NCBI GenBank assembly: GCA_018697195.1
Contig: CM031871.1
Coordinates: 763,353-827,352 of the forward strand
Source of the DNA: Certhia americana
Lineage: Eukaryota > Chordata > Aves > Passeriformes > Certhiidae
Direction: 5' to 3'
Length of the DNA stretch: 64,000 nucleotides
Below are positions 27,401 through 40,024 of this stretch, piece by piece. The number at the start of each line of letters is the position of its first letter. Position 1 is the first letter of the stretch. The notes under the pieces were generated by a model that ran no database searches, had not been told where the DNA came from, and saw only the letters and a program-made list of their open reading frames with translations. The position numbers and the translations under genes are program-made.

Positions 27401-30400
27401 TCTACAATTCCAAAATAAAGGGGTTTATTATCCATCTCCTACCTGTCTTCGTAAATTTGAGGACGGCCCTGGTGCGTTCTCTTCAAACTTGGCCAGTAGC
27501 TGGGTTGCCATGGACTTGACTTTGTTTTGATTCCCAATGGTGGCATCAATTCTCCTCTCTGTCAAGGCGCTTACCAGTGTAGGCCTTTCTTCTCTGTAGC
27601 TTCGTGGGAGGTCCTCCTAATAATCAGTGACATCAAAATTTAACAAGATAACCAGATCACCTTTTCCTTTCTACCCCTTCGCTGTGAAAAGTCTCTTACA
27701 CTATAGATAACAATTCTCTTAGCCTCACTTGAAAACTTAGATTTTAATTTCCTTTGGAAAGTCATCAAATGTTCTGTTAAACTTTACTTACCTTTTCAAC
27801 CTTTTTTGATACACTTACCTATCAAAAAGACTTCAGCTGAAACATCCCTGTGAAGCCACTGACATAAACCAAAGGCCCATCTTCAAACAATAAACCCAAA
27901 GCACTGAATTTTAATTTGCCTGTACTTATTTGGCTACAAACACTGAATTTGAAAGACTGTCTTATGGGGCATACTGGAAATGTATGATTTTTGCACAATC
28001 TAAGGTTAAAGTTTAAATACGCATTGAGCTTCTGACAAAACTGCATGACTTTACTAAAAGGTTTTGAGTGTTCATGTCCTCATCAAATCATAGTAATTTG
28101 CAATAAAAACAGAACATCAGGGAACCACAACATTTCATTTGTAATTAGTATTCTTTCATAAACGTTAGTAAGATATTTGCACTAAAGAGACCATGAAAGT
28201 GTAACCTCTGAAGAAGAAACAGATTTTATCTAAAAATCCTATATAAACCCTACCTGGATATAAAAAAACTGAAAGAACTGAAGTGGGAAAAAGGTACCTA
28301 CCATTTATTTTGCTCCCTGACATCTCTCACTGTAATACTTACATCCTCAGATTGGCTGGTTTTCCTCCTCTTTCCTGCACCATCCAGTTCCTTTTCTTTC
28401 TTGTCCTGTAAACAGAAGGAGTAGGGGAGAGAAAACAAAAATGAGTCTAATACCTTTCTGGGCTGAGGTAAAGTGTCATCAGTGACCATAATCAGTTTCG
28501 TTGCAAAGCTCATTTAATTCTCTGCACTCATTCTCATTTGTTTAAGAAAACAGTTTTTTTCCTAGGTACTCCTAAGGGGATTGTTACCTTCAACTGGACA
28601 ATTCATCAACGCTTTCAAACCATTGAAAACTGAGCAAGTAGCTATGTTCCAAGAGAAAATATATGTCCAAATACTACCACAAGGTTTAGCTCTTAAGACT
28701 GAAATACACTGCTGAGAATACATACTACAGATGCAATTTTGCAGTCACAAATGTCATGTATTATCCCATATCAAGAGCTGATGAACACATGGTCTCTTGC
28801 AAACTAACTCCACTAACTAACTCCAACACCTGCATTTTTAGTACCACTGCTTGGACAGCAGCCTGCCAGACACAGCCAGGGCTGTGCCTCGTTACCTTGG
28901 GAGTGCGCTTCCGAGAGATGCTTTGTCCCAGTTTGCTGAGGAAGGAGATGGGAGACTTGGTACTGGCAATGAGGGCAGCCTTTTCTTCAGCATTCAGGTC
29001 CAGGCTATCTGTTAGTGAAAACAGGGAATGCCATGAAGTTTTTTTCTGTGCTGCTGTTATTAAACACACAACTTGAAGGACTCACTGATTCTTTTTAACA
29101 TAGTAGTCTTTTTCTTAAATTCTCTGTACAAAATGACTAATGTCTAGAATTAATACCTTTCTCAGCTATTCTGCTTTTTCATTTTGCCCAAAGCAGTTCT
29201 TTCAGGGTTTTTAGCTACCCATAACAGATACTGTGTTTACTCTATTTACTTTTGTATTTAAAGAGCATGATTTAAAGAACATGAACGGCAGTATTCTTAA
29301 AAAAGAGTCCAGAGTTTTAGAAAAAATAGATGCTACACACTATATTTTTAAAAGGCTATTAAGTGAAATTTTTCCCCCTCACCAGGGAGATAGATGTGAA
29401 TTAAAGTCATCAGTAATAAAGAGCTATAACAGCATTATCAATATTTAAAGGCTGGCCATATTGATTCGGGTTAGGTAATTATATCTTTCAGTTCTAATCA
29501 AAGATATTTTGTTTCTCATTGGCCTGAAGTTAGTCTCACCATTCACAGATGATAATTATGTATCACACTCAGCTGGTGTTTTGAAATTGAATCTGTCCAA
29601 CAACCACTAGCAAGGCACCTAACATTATCTAAGACAAACAAACAATAGTAAGAAAGCAGAAAGCTTATCTGGTAGTGCTAAACTGCATTTAGAACTTTTG
29701 AGGACATTATTGTATGTTAACTCCTTATTTTGCTGCTGCTGCTAACATGATCTTTATCAGCACCAAGTCAACATTTCGTAACGTAAAGCTACAGAAAGTG
29801 ACTACTCTATGTGCTCATGCAGAAGCAGTATGAAGGTAACTGAAGCACACACATTCACTCTAGAGCAGTCTTTAAACCTGACAGAAGTGTCCCAAACTGC
29901 TTACCACTAGAGGGGATGGTGTCTTTGAACATCTCATAGAACTGTGTGAGGTACATCACCATCGACAGCTTATCTGGCTCTCCAACAGATGCCATTTCCT
30001 TTCCAGTCATAATGGGAGATATTCCAAACTCTTTCTCTGCGATGTCAAAGGCTAGTTGGTTATTCTTCTCCACATCATGCTCATCCAAGGAATCAAAATC
30101 TCTGCAAAGGGCAAAAAGAGGCTTTGCACTGAATCAAGTAGAAATCAGTCTCCTGCAAGAACTTAGACATTCATCGGTTTTTTTTCACCTGAAATTTTAA
30201 TTTTATTTGCCCCCAACACGGCAAAGTTGATGCTACCTAATTATAGTGAACTTTGGCTCAAATATATTCTTTTACAATTTGTTTGCACTTCCTAAAAACC
30301 CAGACTTTTCTTCTTAAAAAGCATTATCCTTCAAAATACATCTTCACTTCCTCCTTTGCTGGAATATTGTATGTTTTCCCCTACATAAAATCTTCTGTGT

Positions 30401-33400
30401 GCTTGGAATAAAATTAAATCTTGACTTTTTGTCCCCTTTTTTCTTGACTGATGCATATTTTTGTCCTGCTGGATTTTTCCAACCTTGTATAACTATATAA
30501 GAAGCTATGGCTTGCAGAGAGTTACATGAACCATTTTAAACGCTGTTTGAACTCTCCACAAGCTATAAAGATGTTAAACAGTGTAGCCCAGGTTAACTCA
30601 AGTACACCAATATAGAAGTAATTCAGTGCATATGGATTGGAATAATTCCACAATTTTTCAGTACGTTTTACAGTGGATTATGTCTTCAAGTACCGTTCTA
30701 GAGCTTACTTTTTCTGATGTTCATTTGGGAAGTTGGACACATTTCAGATTAAAGTACCAGTCTTTGCTATCATCACTTTTTCCAGCCAGTGTTTTCCCAT
30801 TCTATAATCTGGGCACTGTTTTACCCAATATATCACTGAGGAGGACACCTCAGTCATTCACCTAAGCAACAAGTCAGTGTGCAAACAGTAACAACCACTC
30901 TATTTTGGCTGTGGGTCACTACTTCTAGAAAGAGCAGCCCGAAAGTCTTTAGAAAGAATTGCTTTGTTAAACAAGAAATCTATAAAGGACCATGCAGAGA
31001 CTTGTTCACAAGAGTATCTAACTGAAGCTATGCGCTGTTCCTTACTCACTTCACCCATAAAATCTGTAAGTCAATAATGCTTTTCAGTCAGTACCAATTT
31101 GAAGCTTAATTCTGCCAAATCATCCAGAAGGGAAAATGACAAAACATTTATCTTCAAATTCATCAAGCTATCATGACCTCCCACTCTGCTAGTGAATCAC
31201 TGGACGTTGGTTTCTATCAAGTTTAATTGAATTAATTTCAGTTCAGTTCTTCGTAAGTCACAAATGCACTGCCTCCAACTCCATGTTATTAGTTCCAAAT
31301 ACCACTAATTTTCTGCTCTTCCCAGTTATTTGAAGCAGCCAGATACTCACATCAAGTCTGGACGGTATCTGTGGATAATGGCACACAAAGCTAAGCCACT
31401 TTTCCATGACATTGTGAGATCTGTCACATTAACACCAGCATATCCATCAGTCTGCCTCTGGCACCAACTGAGCAATTTACTAGAGCGAGCTACAGACTCT
31501 GTAAAAAACACCAGCACATTTTTCTATTAAAATAGAAATGCACAACAGCTTAAATTCTAAATACAATTCAAACTCCATGAATCAACAAGAAAACCTTAAA
31601 AAACCCCAACCTCCTTCTACAATGGGTAATGGAGGACAAGATTCTTATTTTTTTAAAAAAACACTATCATATCTATTTAAATCTAAGAAAGTATTTTTAT
31701 TTTGCTGAAAAGTAATTATCTAAGTTGTAACTTGCCACACTTTCCATCCCAGCCATTGTAAAAGAGCCCCAGGAAATATAAAACAGGTGCAAAGGCTTGT
31801 TAAATATGATGAAAAGGACATACAGTAGCAATGCCCTCTGAAGCCCAGATATACTATTTCTACATGAAGAACTGCAAATATACTTCTGTAACTTCTTCTC
31901 CCTTGAAAACTTTCCTTTAAAAGCACCGATTTCTATTCTGACCTTGTCTTACCAGAAGATCTGATCAGATTACAGCCTAAAGGGACATGGCAGCAGGGCA
32001 AAGAGCAGAGACTACACAGCTATTCAGCAGTGATAGGGAGGCTTAGCAGCAAAGAGACACTCTGGGAATCCCAAAATACTATCTGGGCATCCAAGACAAG
32101 GCATGCAAAAGGAAACGTCTGACACACCCCTCGGGGAGAGACAAGTAGACAGATACTGAAACACTTATCACAAGGCCTCTAGGTTTCATTTAGGTGAGAG
32201 ATGAGATGAAGAAAAGGAAAGCAGGAACATGCAAGACTGCACAAGCAATATCTTCTGCTACATTTGTGAGCGTTCTGAATCTACTGTTAACAGTGAACTC
32301 AGTCCAGGCTTCTGCACTTTAAACTTAAAGGACATCATTAGAGATAAAGGAGGTGAAAATTTGTTTGCCTATACAAACAAATATGCTTAGAAAATTAACA
32401 GCATTATAAGGCAAAGGAAATTAGGAAAAAAAACCCAATAAATTCCCATGCCAATGGAAACTTGAAAAATTGCAAGCTCAGATTGTTGACAAAACTGGAT
32501 ACATTTTCTAAATGCAGAGACTGGTTGAATAATATCCTACAGCCCCGCTGCTCTCTAGTTCCTGCACTGATCCAGCTCCAGAATGCCAAAAGGAATAGGA
32601 CAACAGCCAGGCCTACCATTTCGAGTCAGCTTTGGTGTCCTGGAGTTCACAAAGTTCTCTATCTCCAGGTGAATGTCTTTCAAATCTCCTGTATTATACA
32701 AGTGGCGTACCTAAAATGATACACAAAAACATTTAAGATGATCAACATACCATGCACCCCAGATACACAGAGAAATAACCAAAAGACAATAAGGAGACAT
32801 TCCAAGGTACAAAAAGGAATATAAATACATATAGGTAGCAAAAATCCTACCCCAAGAACCTCGTAACAGCAAGGATCAGCTCATCCGTGCTGAACAGCCC
32901 AGCTGACTGCAGCTGCTCAGTGGATACCAAATTGCAATGACAGACTTCTAGACTGGATTATTACAAAGAAAATGCACATGCACACATAGAAAACAAAAAT
33001 TTATAGGCTTCCTGTATCATTATATCACAGCTAAAATTATCAAAATCAAGCATTCCTGAAAAGGAAATTGGTTCAAATACAAAAGTCTATTCTTGACTGA
33101 TACAACTGCCTTTCACTGCTCCCATGTTACACACACATCACTCTCTGCTCCCAAAACATTGGCATAGCTTCACCTGAGGAAAGACACTGCAGATTACAAG
33201 CACTTAGAAGCACCATTTGTGACTTACCTGCTGTGGCCGCAAGAAGTTGACATTGATATTGGGATATCGGGTGGCAGGATCAATGCTGTAATGGCTGAAG
33301 TTTTTACTCACATTCTCAGGGGTGGTCTGAGGCAGCAGCCTATATATGCTTTCCCTTGGGAAAATAACACCAAAAAAAAAAGTACAGGATTTTATTTTGG

Positions 33401-36400
33401 TATGTTTATTTTGTTTAGGCTTTGTGGTGGGTTGGGGTTTTCGGTTTGTTTTGGCTGGTTTGAGGTTTTGTTCTGCTTTGATTTTTTTTTTTAAGAGATG
33501 CATCACTACAACTATGGCTAAATAAACTCTGGAGAGATAAACATTCAAATCAGAAATCTAACCATTTCAGACCTTGCATAGCTAAGAGTCAGCATAAGCA
33601 TATTAAAACCTGCACTTTAATACAACTTCAGAATAACAAAGCAATTTTGTAAACAATACACTTAAGCAAAACTGAAGGGGCTGCCCAGTACAATAAAGAC
33701 ACTGAGAAACAGGAGGGGCTCCAGAAGAGGGGCCACCAAGAGGACTGGAGCATTTGCCCTGTGAAGAGAGGCCAAGATAACTGAGTCTGTTCAGCATGTG
33801 GAAGAGAAAGTTCAGGGAAGATCTTACTGCTGTCCGAAGTGGCTAATGGAAAGGTGATGAATTCTGGCTTCAACAACAACATTATTTTCCTCACTGTTTT
33901 TTTAAATTCAAACAAATGGAATTTTAAGTATGAATTGTGCCACTGTGAATTTTAGAAATGATACTATGCTTCCTGATGGTCAGAAGCTGCAGTTGCTGAA
34001 GTTTAAAATAGGACCTACATCTGTTTCTTTTACTTACTCCATCTTCTAATAACCCAAGTTCTGAGGTCCAAGAGAGCACCTTGAGTCATCAAAACAACAC
34101 TCAGAGGCAAGGCTGATTAAAACATCAAGATCTTAATACTTCAAAAGAGACAAGATGCTGCTTAGCTTATGTGAAAAAAGTGACCAAGGACAACATGAAA
34201 AATAGAAGGTCACAGCTTCCTTAAAAGAAAATAATGAAAAGTATTCACAAGATAGGAATAGGAAATGGCAAAAACTTTTGTATCTGGTACTTTAAAAGCA
34301 CCCACATCTTCATCTGGTTAGCCATGGAAGGGCTGTGACAGTTAGTCAGGCTCACTTTGTCCATGCAATGTCAGTAAGTACCTAAAAAAAAAGATTCCTC
34401 ATCTTTTAAAACTAGGACCAGGAACAGCAACATTTCTTACTTCTCTATATACTTCTGTTTATTGACTCCTTCGAAATTTTTTTTCTTCAATTGAATTACA
34501 CCCTCAAGCATTCTCTAAAAACAGTGAAAGTCTGTATCTCCCATTCTGTCTAGGTATTTGTACTAAACGAAATCTGAATGAATGATGAGATGTTGGAGGA
34601 ATTGGATTAGAACTGTAAATGTACACACTTTCTTCATTACCTCTCTGCAAGAACTTCCAAAGGACTAGCTCCAAGTGACCAACTTCGTACCATCCAAGCA
34701 GAGTCCATCGCAGCCAAAAATCCCCTGGCTATTCCAGTTCCCATTGGCCAAAAAGGCTGATATTATAGGTTACCAGAAAAAAAAAAAAAAAAAAAAAAAA
34801 AAGCAGAGAAAGGAAAAGCATCACTTTGGGAAAATTTTAAAGAAGTATCAAGTACATATTCAGGCAGTAATCTGCTGGGAAATTGTAACTCAGTAATTAG
34901 CTTCAATCTCTACTCCCACTGCGTTAGAGGAAACCAGATGTACAGTGAACAGCTCATGAGCTCTCCCAAAGCCAATGTCCCTCTATTCGCAACAATAATT
35001 CATAGCCTGGAGTGCCTTAACAGCTTCTCTTTTAAGACAGTAGTTTTTAACCAACTACAAAATGCTAATTATTAGCAGGCCTACAGTAGGTTCTGTAGAG
35101 AGTCAACTTGTCCCAACAAGAAGCAGATGGAACAGACAGAACTTCAGAAAAGCTCTGCACACATTTTTTTAAGCAAGATCATTAGCATACTAAAAATTCT
35201 GTTTTCCCAACACTCCCACTCTTCCTTCAAACCTCCCACTTTATTCTGTAATAAACAGCAGCTTCCCTTACAGTGCCTCTCTGTCAGGCAGCATGTATTT
35301 CAGTGATGGGTGCACTCAAAGCTTACACACAAGAAGCTGAACACAAACCTCTAGGAGGCTGTCCCCGACCAGAGCCACTAGGAGCTGGTGGCCGTTCTGC
35401 TCGCGCACCAGTGCCGCATTTTCAGACGCGTACATGCACGTGAAGTCAAACATGGCCACGTCCGGCTGCCCGTAGTGATTGATGGCAAAGTCCAGCGAGG
35501 GCAGCTGCTGGTTTGTGGAGAAATCTGCTGCTTCCCTGGCATAATTCAGCAAAGCTTCCTGGTCCACATTCTCCCGGGAGAGCAAGACCTCTGTGTCGGC
35601 ATGGTCCTGCCAAAACAAGCAAAGTAAAAGTGCCATAGTTAAACCCGCAAGTTTAATTTAAGATTGATATATACAGTAGTTGGCATCAGAATTCTGGCAA
35701 ATCCACTCATAAAAATTTGCCTGCTAATTTCTTTCATTCCTAGCCTGATGCCTTCTGGAGGCTGACCTGGAACAGAGCCTCAACAGAGCAAAAGGATAAA
35801 GTAGGGATTTATTAAAAGGCCTCAATGGGTACTTAGGCAGCACAAGAGCCTGGCTGGGTTACATCCAAAATGCACCACAAAATGGTCTCAAAATGGATGA
35901 CCAATCATGAGGTCTCACACTTTTATAAGTTTTGGTCCATTAGCATTTTGGAGTTAATTGTCCCATTACAGCTTCAGGTATTATGAAGCTCCATCCTCCC
36001 TGTTCTTTTCTTCTCACTTCACATTTGTTTTTTTTCTTCGGCCTGAAAGTTGTATCGGTTGACCTTGGTAACAAACTAGGAAAGGAATTGTTTTGTCTAC
36101 CTACTCTGTGAAGAGCACTTACTGGCACCTAATATGAAATTCAGAACTACACACTAAAACAGGCCAGAATCTGAAAAATATAAAAGCTAAAACTTAAGGC
36201 ATCAATCTGTGTTAATGCTTCCAGAAGAAAATCTATAAATCTTTTATTGCAAACAGTAATCAGTCTAGCTTGCACTTCTGACTGTGAAAGGCTAAGAAAC
36301 TTTTGAGCATTTTTCATTCCCATAAAATGACGGAAGCCCAACTAAGCTATCAAATGTTCTTTCAGTGTATTTTATCTTAGCACGAACAAAACTCCCAAAT

Positions 36401-39400
36401 CTACAAAGGGAGACAAACTTGAAAAGGACAGGTTTTTGTAACACTTGTATGATGGTTTGAAACAGTTCAGAATTCTAACTGCCTATTAGAACACAATAAC
36501 TTTCATGTTCTAAAATAACAAGTGTATAAAAACATTATGTGATGGAGGAAAAGCATGTTTTCCTATTTTAACCTTACCAAGAGTAAATTGTCACCACAAT
36601 TTTAGCTTACAGAGAATACAGAAGTTAATACCCACATGCCGTATCACTCCTTTATCCAGCAAGCTCTGCTTTTTGGCAGTCATGACAAAGTAGTGTGTAT
36701 CATCTTTGTAGTAGACAATGTTCTCCAAGTCAATGCCTTGTGACAGAACAAAAGATATGGTAGTGAAGGAACAAGTTAGGAGTTATGTGCAATAAAAGTT
36801 CTACCAGAAGAAAGTATATTGAAACTATACAGTTAGAAAAAGTCAGAGAGAATGCCAAGCAACTTTCTCCCATGCTCTAGGTGACTTTAAAATCTGATTT
36901 GTCAACAAAACCACAGACAGCACATTTCACCTGCATAAAGCTACCCCTTTAAAAAAATCCATTTATCATCACTCTAAGGTTTGCATTCAGATGTGGAGTG
37001 CAAAAAGCACTCTGACCTCTTCACATTTAGGGCTCTAATTTCCTGAAAACCATAAGTACATTCTCCAGTTCTGAACCAAAATGACACACATCTGCTTTGT
37101 ATAGCAGAACAGCTGCAAAAATAGGGAAGTCAGATTTCAGAGACAGTAATGACTGATTGCTTTGTACAAGATGCTTGTTTCTTGATTAAACACACAAATC
37201 TGAGCTGAAAAGTTGTAATAATAAAGACAAATAGTTTTCACTGGACATCTGTCAAGTGCTGGCAAACCTGTGGCGTCTCGGAGATCCTGGAAGAACTTCT
37301 GGTTGAAGATGAAGGCCACACCGCTGATCTCTTCTACTTTGGCTTCAGCTGTGGTGTTGCGATTGATAAAGTTTGCTGTGATAGCAATTGCAAGTTTACC
37401 ACGGAATTCTTTCCGGCGGAACCCTACAGGAAGGATAAAGTTTGCAACGCTGAAAAAACCAGACACACCTTCAGAGAAGGCTCAGGTTCCCACAGACAGG
37501 TGCACTCAAAAAGTAAAGAGAGAGAAGGGAATTGATGAGTTAAAAGCTCCTCCACAGAGGAAAAAACAATTGCTTCATCAGAAAAGTAAGTGTTTTGTAG
37601 GGCAAAAGCTCCCCACCACCTCTTCTCATCTCTGTTCCCAAAGCTGCAATTTCCATTAAAAAATATTAATATGAGATTCTCTGCTACACAGAATAACATT
37701 CAGCACCTCAGTTCCTATACCCAAAGGTAGGAGTGACAACGCTATTAAACTAAAAAAAAAAAAAAAGGAAAAATTATACAGATCAAAATCCCTTATGTCT
37801 TTGTTAGTTTAGAGGAAGAAAACAAAGACCACCCACATCTTTGTTACAAATAGATTTTTACACAGACTTTCACTCTCCCTATCACTTGTTAAGTGTCTTT
37901 CCAGATGTTGATTGGTATATCAAAGGCCACTTTTGTTCTAACAAATTTAAGAATAAGTTCTGTTTGGTGGTGAATTATGGACACACCATTACCTTCTAAG
38001 GTGTTTCTCCTGCCATCACCTCCAATGATTACTTCAAACTCATACTCAGACACTGGATGGGTTTTGGGGTGGACCAAGGCACGCCAACCTATTCCTGTAG
38101 ATAAACTCCACGTTAATGACAATATGAATGGCAATAATAGAAAAAAAAAAGTAGATAAAACCAGTTCTTACCATCAATAAATCCTTCAACACATGATAAG
38201 TCAAGAAACCCTGAAGGACAGCTATACTGATGACAGGGCTATTCCTGAACTGTGCAGCAATTCCATGTGAATCAGAGGCAGACACAGCTGAGCTAAGATT
38301 CCCCTAATTCCTGTAAGGACCACTACAAACTTCTCTACTAATTATATAATTAATAAAAGGCCAAAAACCAAGGAAGACACATCTCATGTGGTGATCAGAG
38401 AACAGGCTGCATAGTGATACTAAGAGCATAACAAGGATCATTCACCAATATAAATATCCTCAATGAATGCAAAGAAAGGACTTGTTTCAAAATGTTATCA
38501 GAATATTATTTAATAGGCTTAAGTATTTTAGAAGCAATTACAATTTATCATGTCTTGGTCTATTTCTGTGTAGTTTTTCTGGTGACTGTTTCATACAGTA
38601 ACTAATTTGGATTTGTCACTAGAAAAAACAAATCCTACTAAAAATCCAAGCAAAAACAGATTAATAACTATTATTCTTAACGGAGCACATGGAAAGGACT
38701 TAATGTTATAAGCAGAGCTAAGGAATAGGATCCTGTGTATCCTACTACAACTTTCCCCTTTTCTACTGCCCATTTCAGTGCTACTTGCTTTCATTCTCCT
38801 GGTCCTCTGGAGGGTAAACGAGCCCCCGAAACTCCACATTGACATGGATCTCTATTCCCAAGATCAAGGCAACCTTCAAAAGGATGAGCTGGAGCTGACG
38901 GATACCTGCAAAAAAAAAGGGAGATGATAAAGAAATAGAGGAAAAAGAAGAGAGCGCAAGTGCCTATGTGCACCTGTGTGACATTACTGATTTCCTGATT
39001 TAAAGGCCTTAAAAGGACTACTTTCCTCTTCCCCACCATGTTCCCAGCACTTCATCCAGGCACCACTGGTGTGTGATATCACAGCATGCTAAGAAAATTC
39101 TGCACAACTGCCAACCCTTTTGAAAGAATAAAGAGAATTTTGTGATGTTTCAGTCCCCTAATCTGCAACAAGGCTAACGATCAGGACAAGAACTGCAGGA
39201 GAGGGAGGGAAGACAGCACAGGCAGGACTGCACTTGTCACAGATGGCACAGAGCCACTGGATCAGCCTGGCTGTAATACTGACCTGCACTTCCATCCCAA
39301 TACCTCTGGGTTAGTGAGGGCATAGGAAGCTCCTCACCACCTCTTTCCTCTTCAGGTAAGTTTGACAATGAAAATGAAAATTAATGTTCAAACTCAATTT

Positions 39401-39985
39401 GAAGGAGAACACACAACTGTCATATTTCAGATACTGAAATGAAAAAATTCTTCACCTAAACACTAATTTTTAGCTGTGCTGATACACAAAACAGAAAACA
39501 TGCATAAAGATTGAAAGAGTAAAAATGAAAATAAATTAGAAGGAAAAAGCAATCTGCAAGACTGAATTTATGAAGACCTTCCAGTTCTCCAATTTGTTGC
39601 CAAATTAAGAACAAAAAAAGAGAACAGACTGGTGGGCAACACCTGGCTGTGCCATGTACAGTCAATTTTGGGAAAGAAAAAAGAAAAGAAAAATAACTCC
39701 TGCTCCACCAAAGCATTCAGCTTTCAATGAAGACTGATTTAACAAGACTTAAAAATCATCAGGATTATTCTCAATTTTAACACATACACATCTATTTAAT
39801 CATCAAAAAGTATCTTCATCACTCTTCTGAAAATTAACAAAGCCAAAACCACTCCTCCTCTCTCCAGACTGAAATTCACAAGAGTGTTCAAAAGCACGCT
39901 CTTGTTTTTCTTTACAAGTTGCTCAAGAGAAAGAGAATAATGCAGCAGCTGCACAAATGCATTAGCAAAAAACAGAAACATTATC

Positions 39986-40024
<39 letters not shown>

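Larger units (their letters stand above)
27617..31350 (-). other. MICAL3: Four short introns, nothing further seen
   Basis: The non-exonic parts of this span (27617-28342, 28406-28895, 29009-29904, 30102-31350) are AT-rich introns of 0.5-1.2 kb between CH and linker exons. I see no repeat, RNA gene or extra exon in them. Confidence 0.75.
31499..34640 (-). other. MICAL3: Three introns around the monooxygenase/CH linker
   Basis: The non-exonic parts (31499-32616, 32711-33227, 33355-34640) are introns. The last carries a degraded CR1 piece, listed separately. Nothing else is recognised. Confidence 0.7.
35607..38788 (-). other. MICAL3: Introns between monooxygenase exons
   Basis: Introns 35607-36635 (contains LTR copy 1), 36737-37267, 37424-37992 (with an A14 run near 37751) and 38095-38788. 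The last begins with a GC donor. No other elements recognised. Confidence 0.75.
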
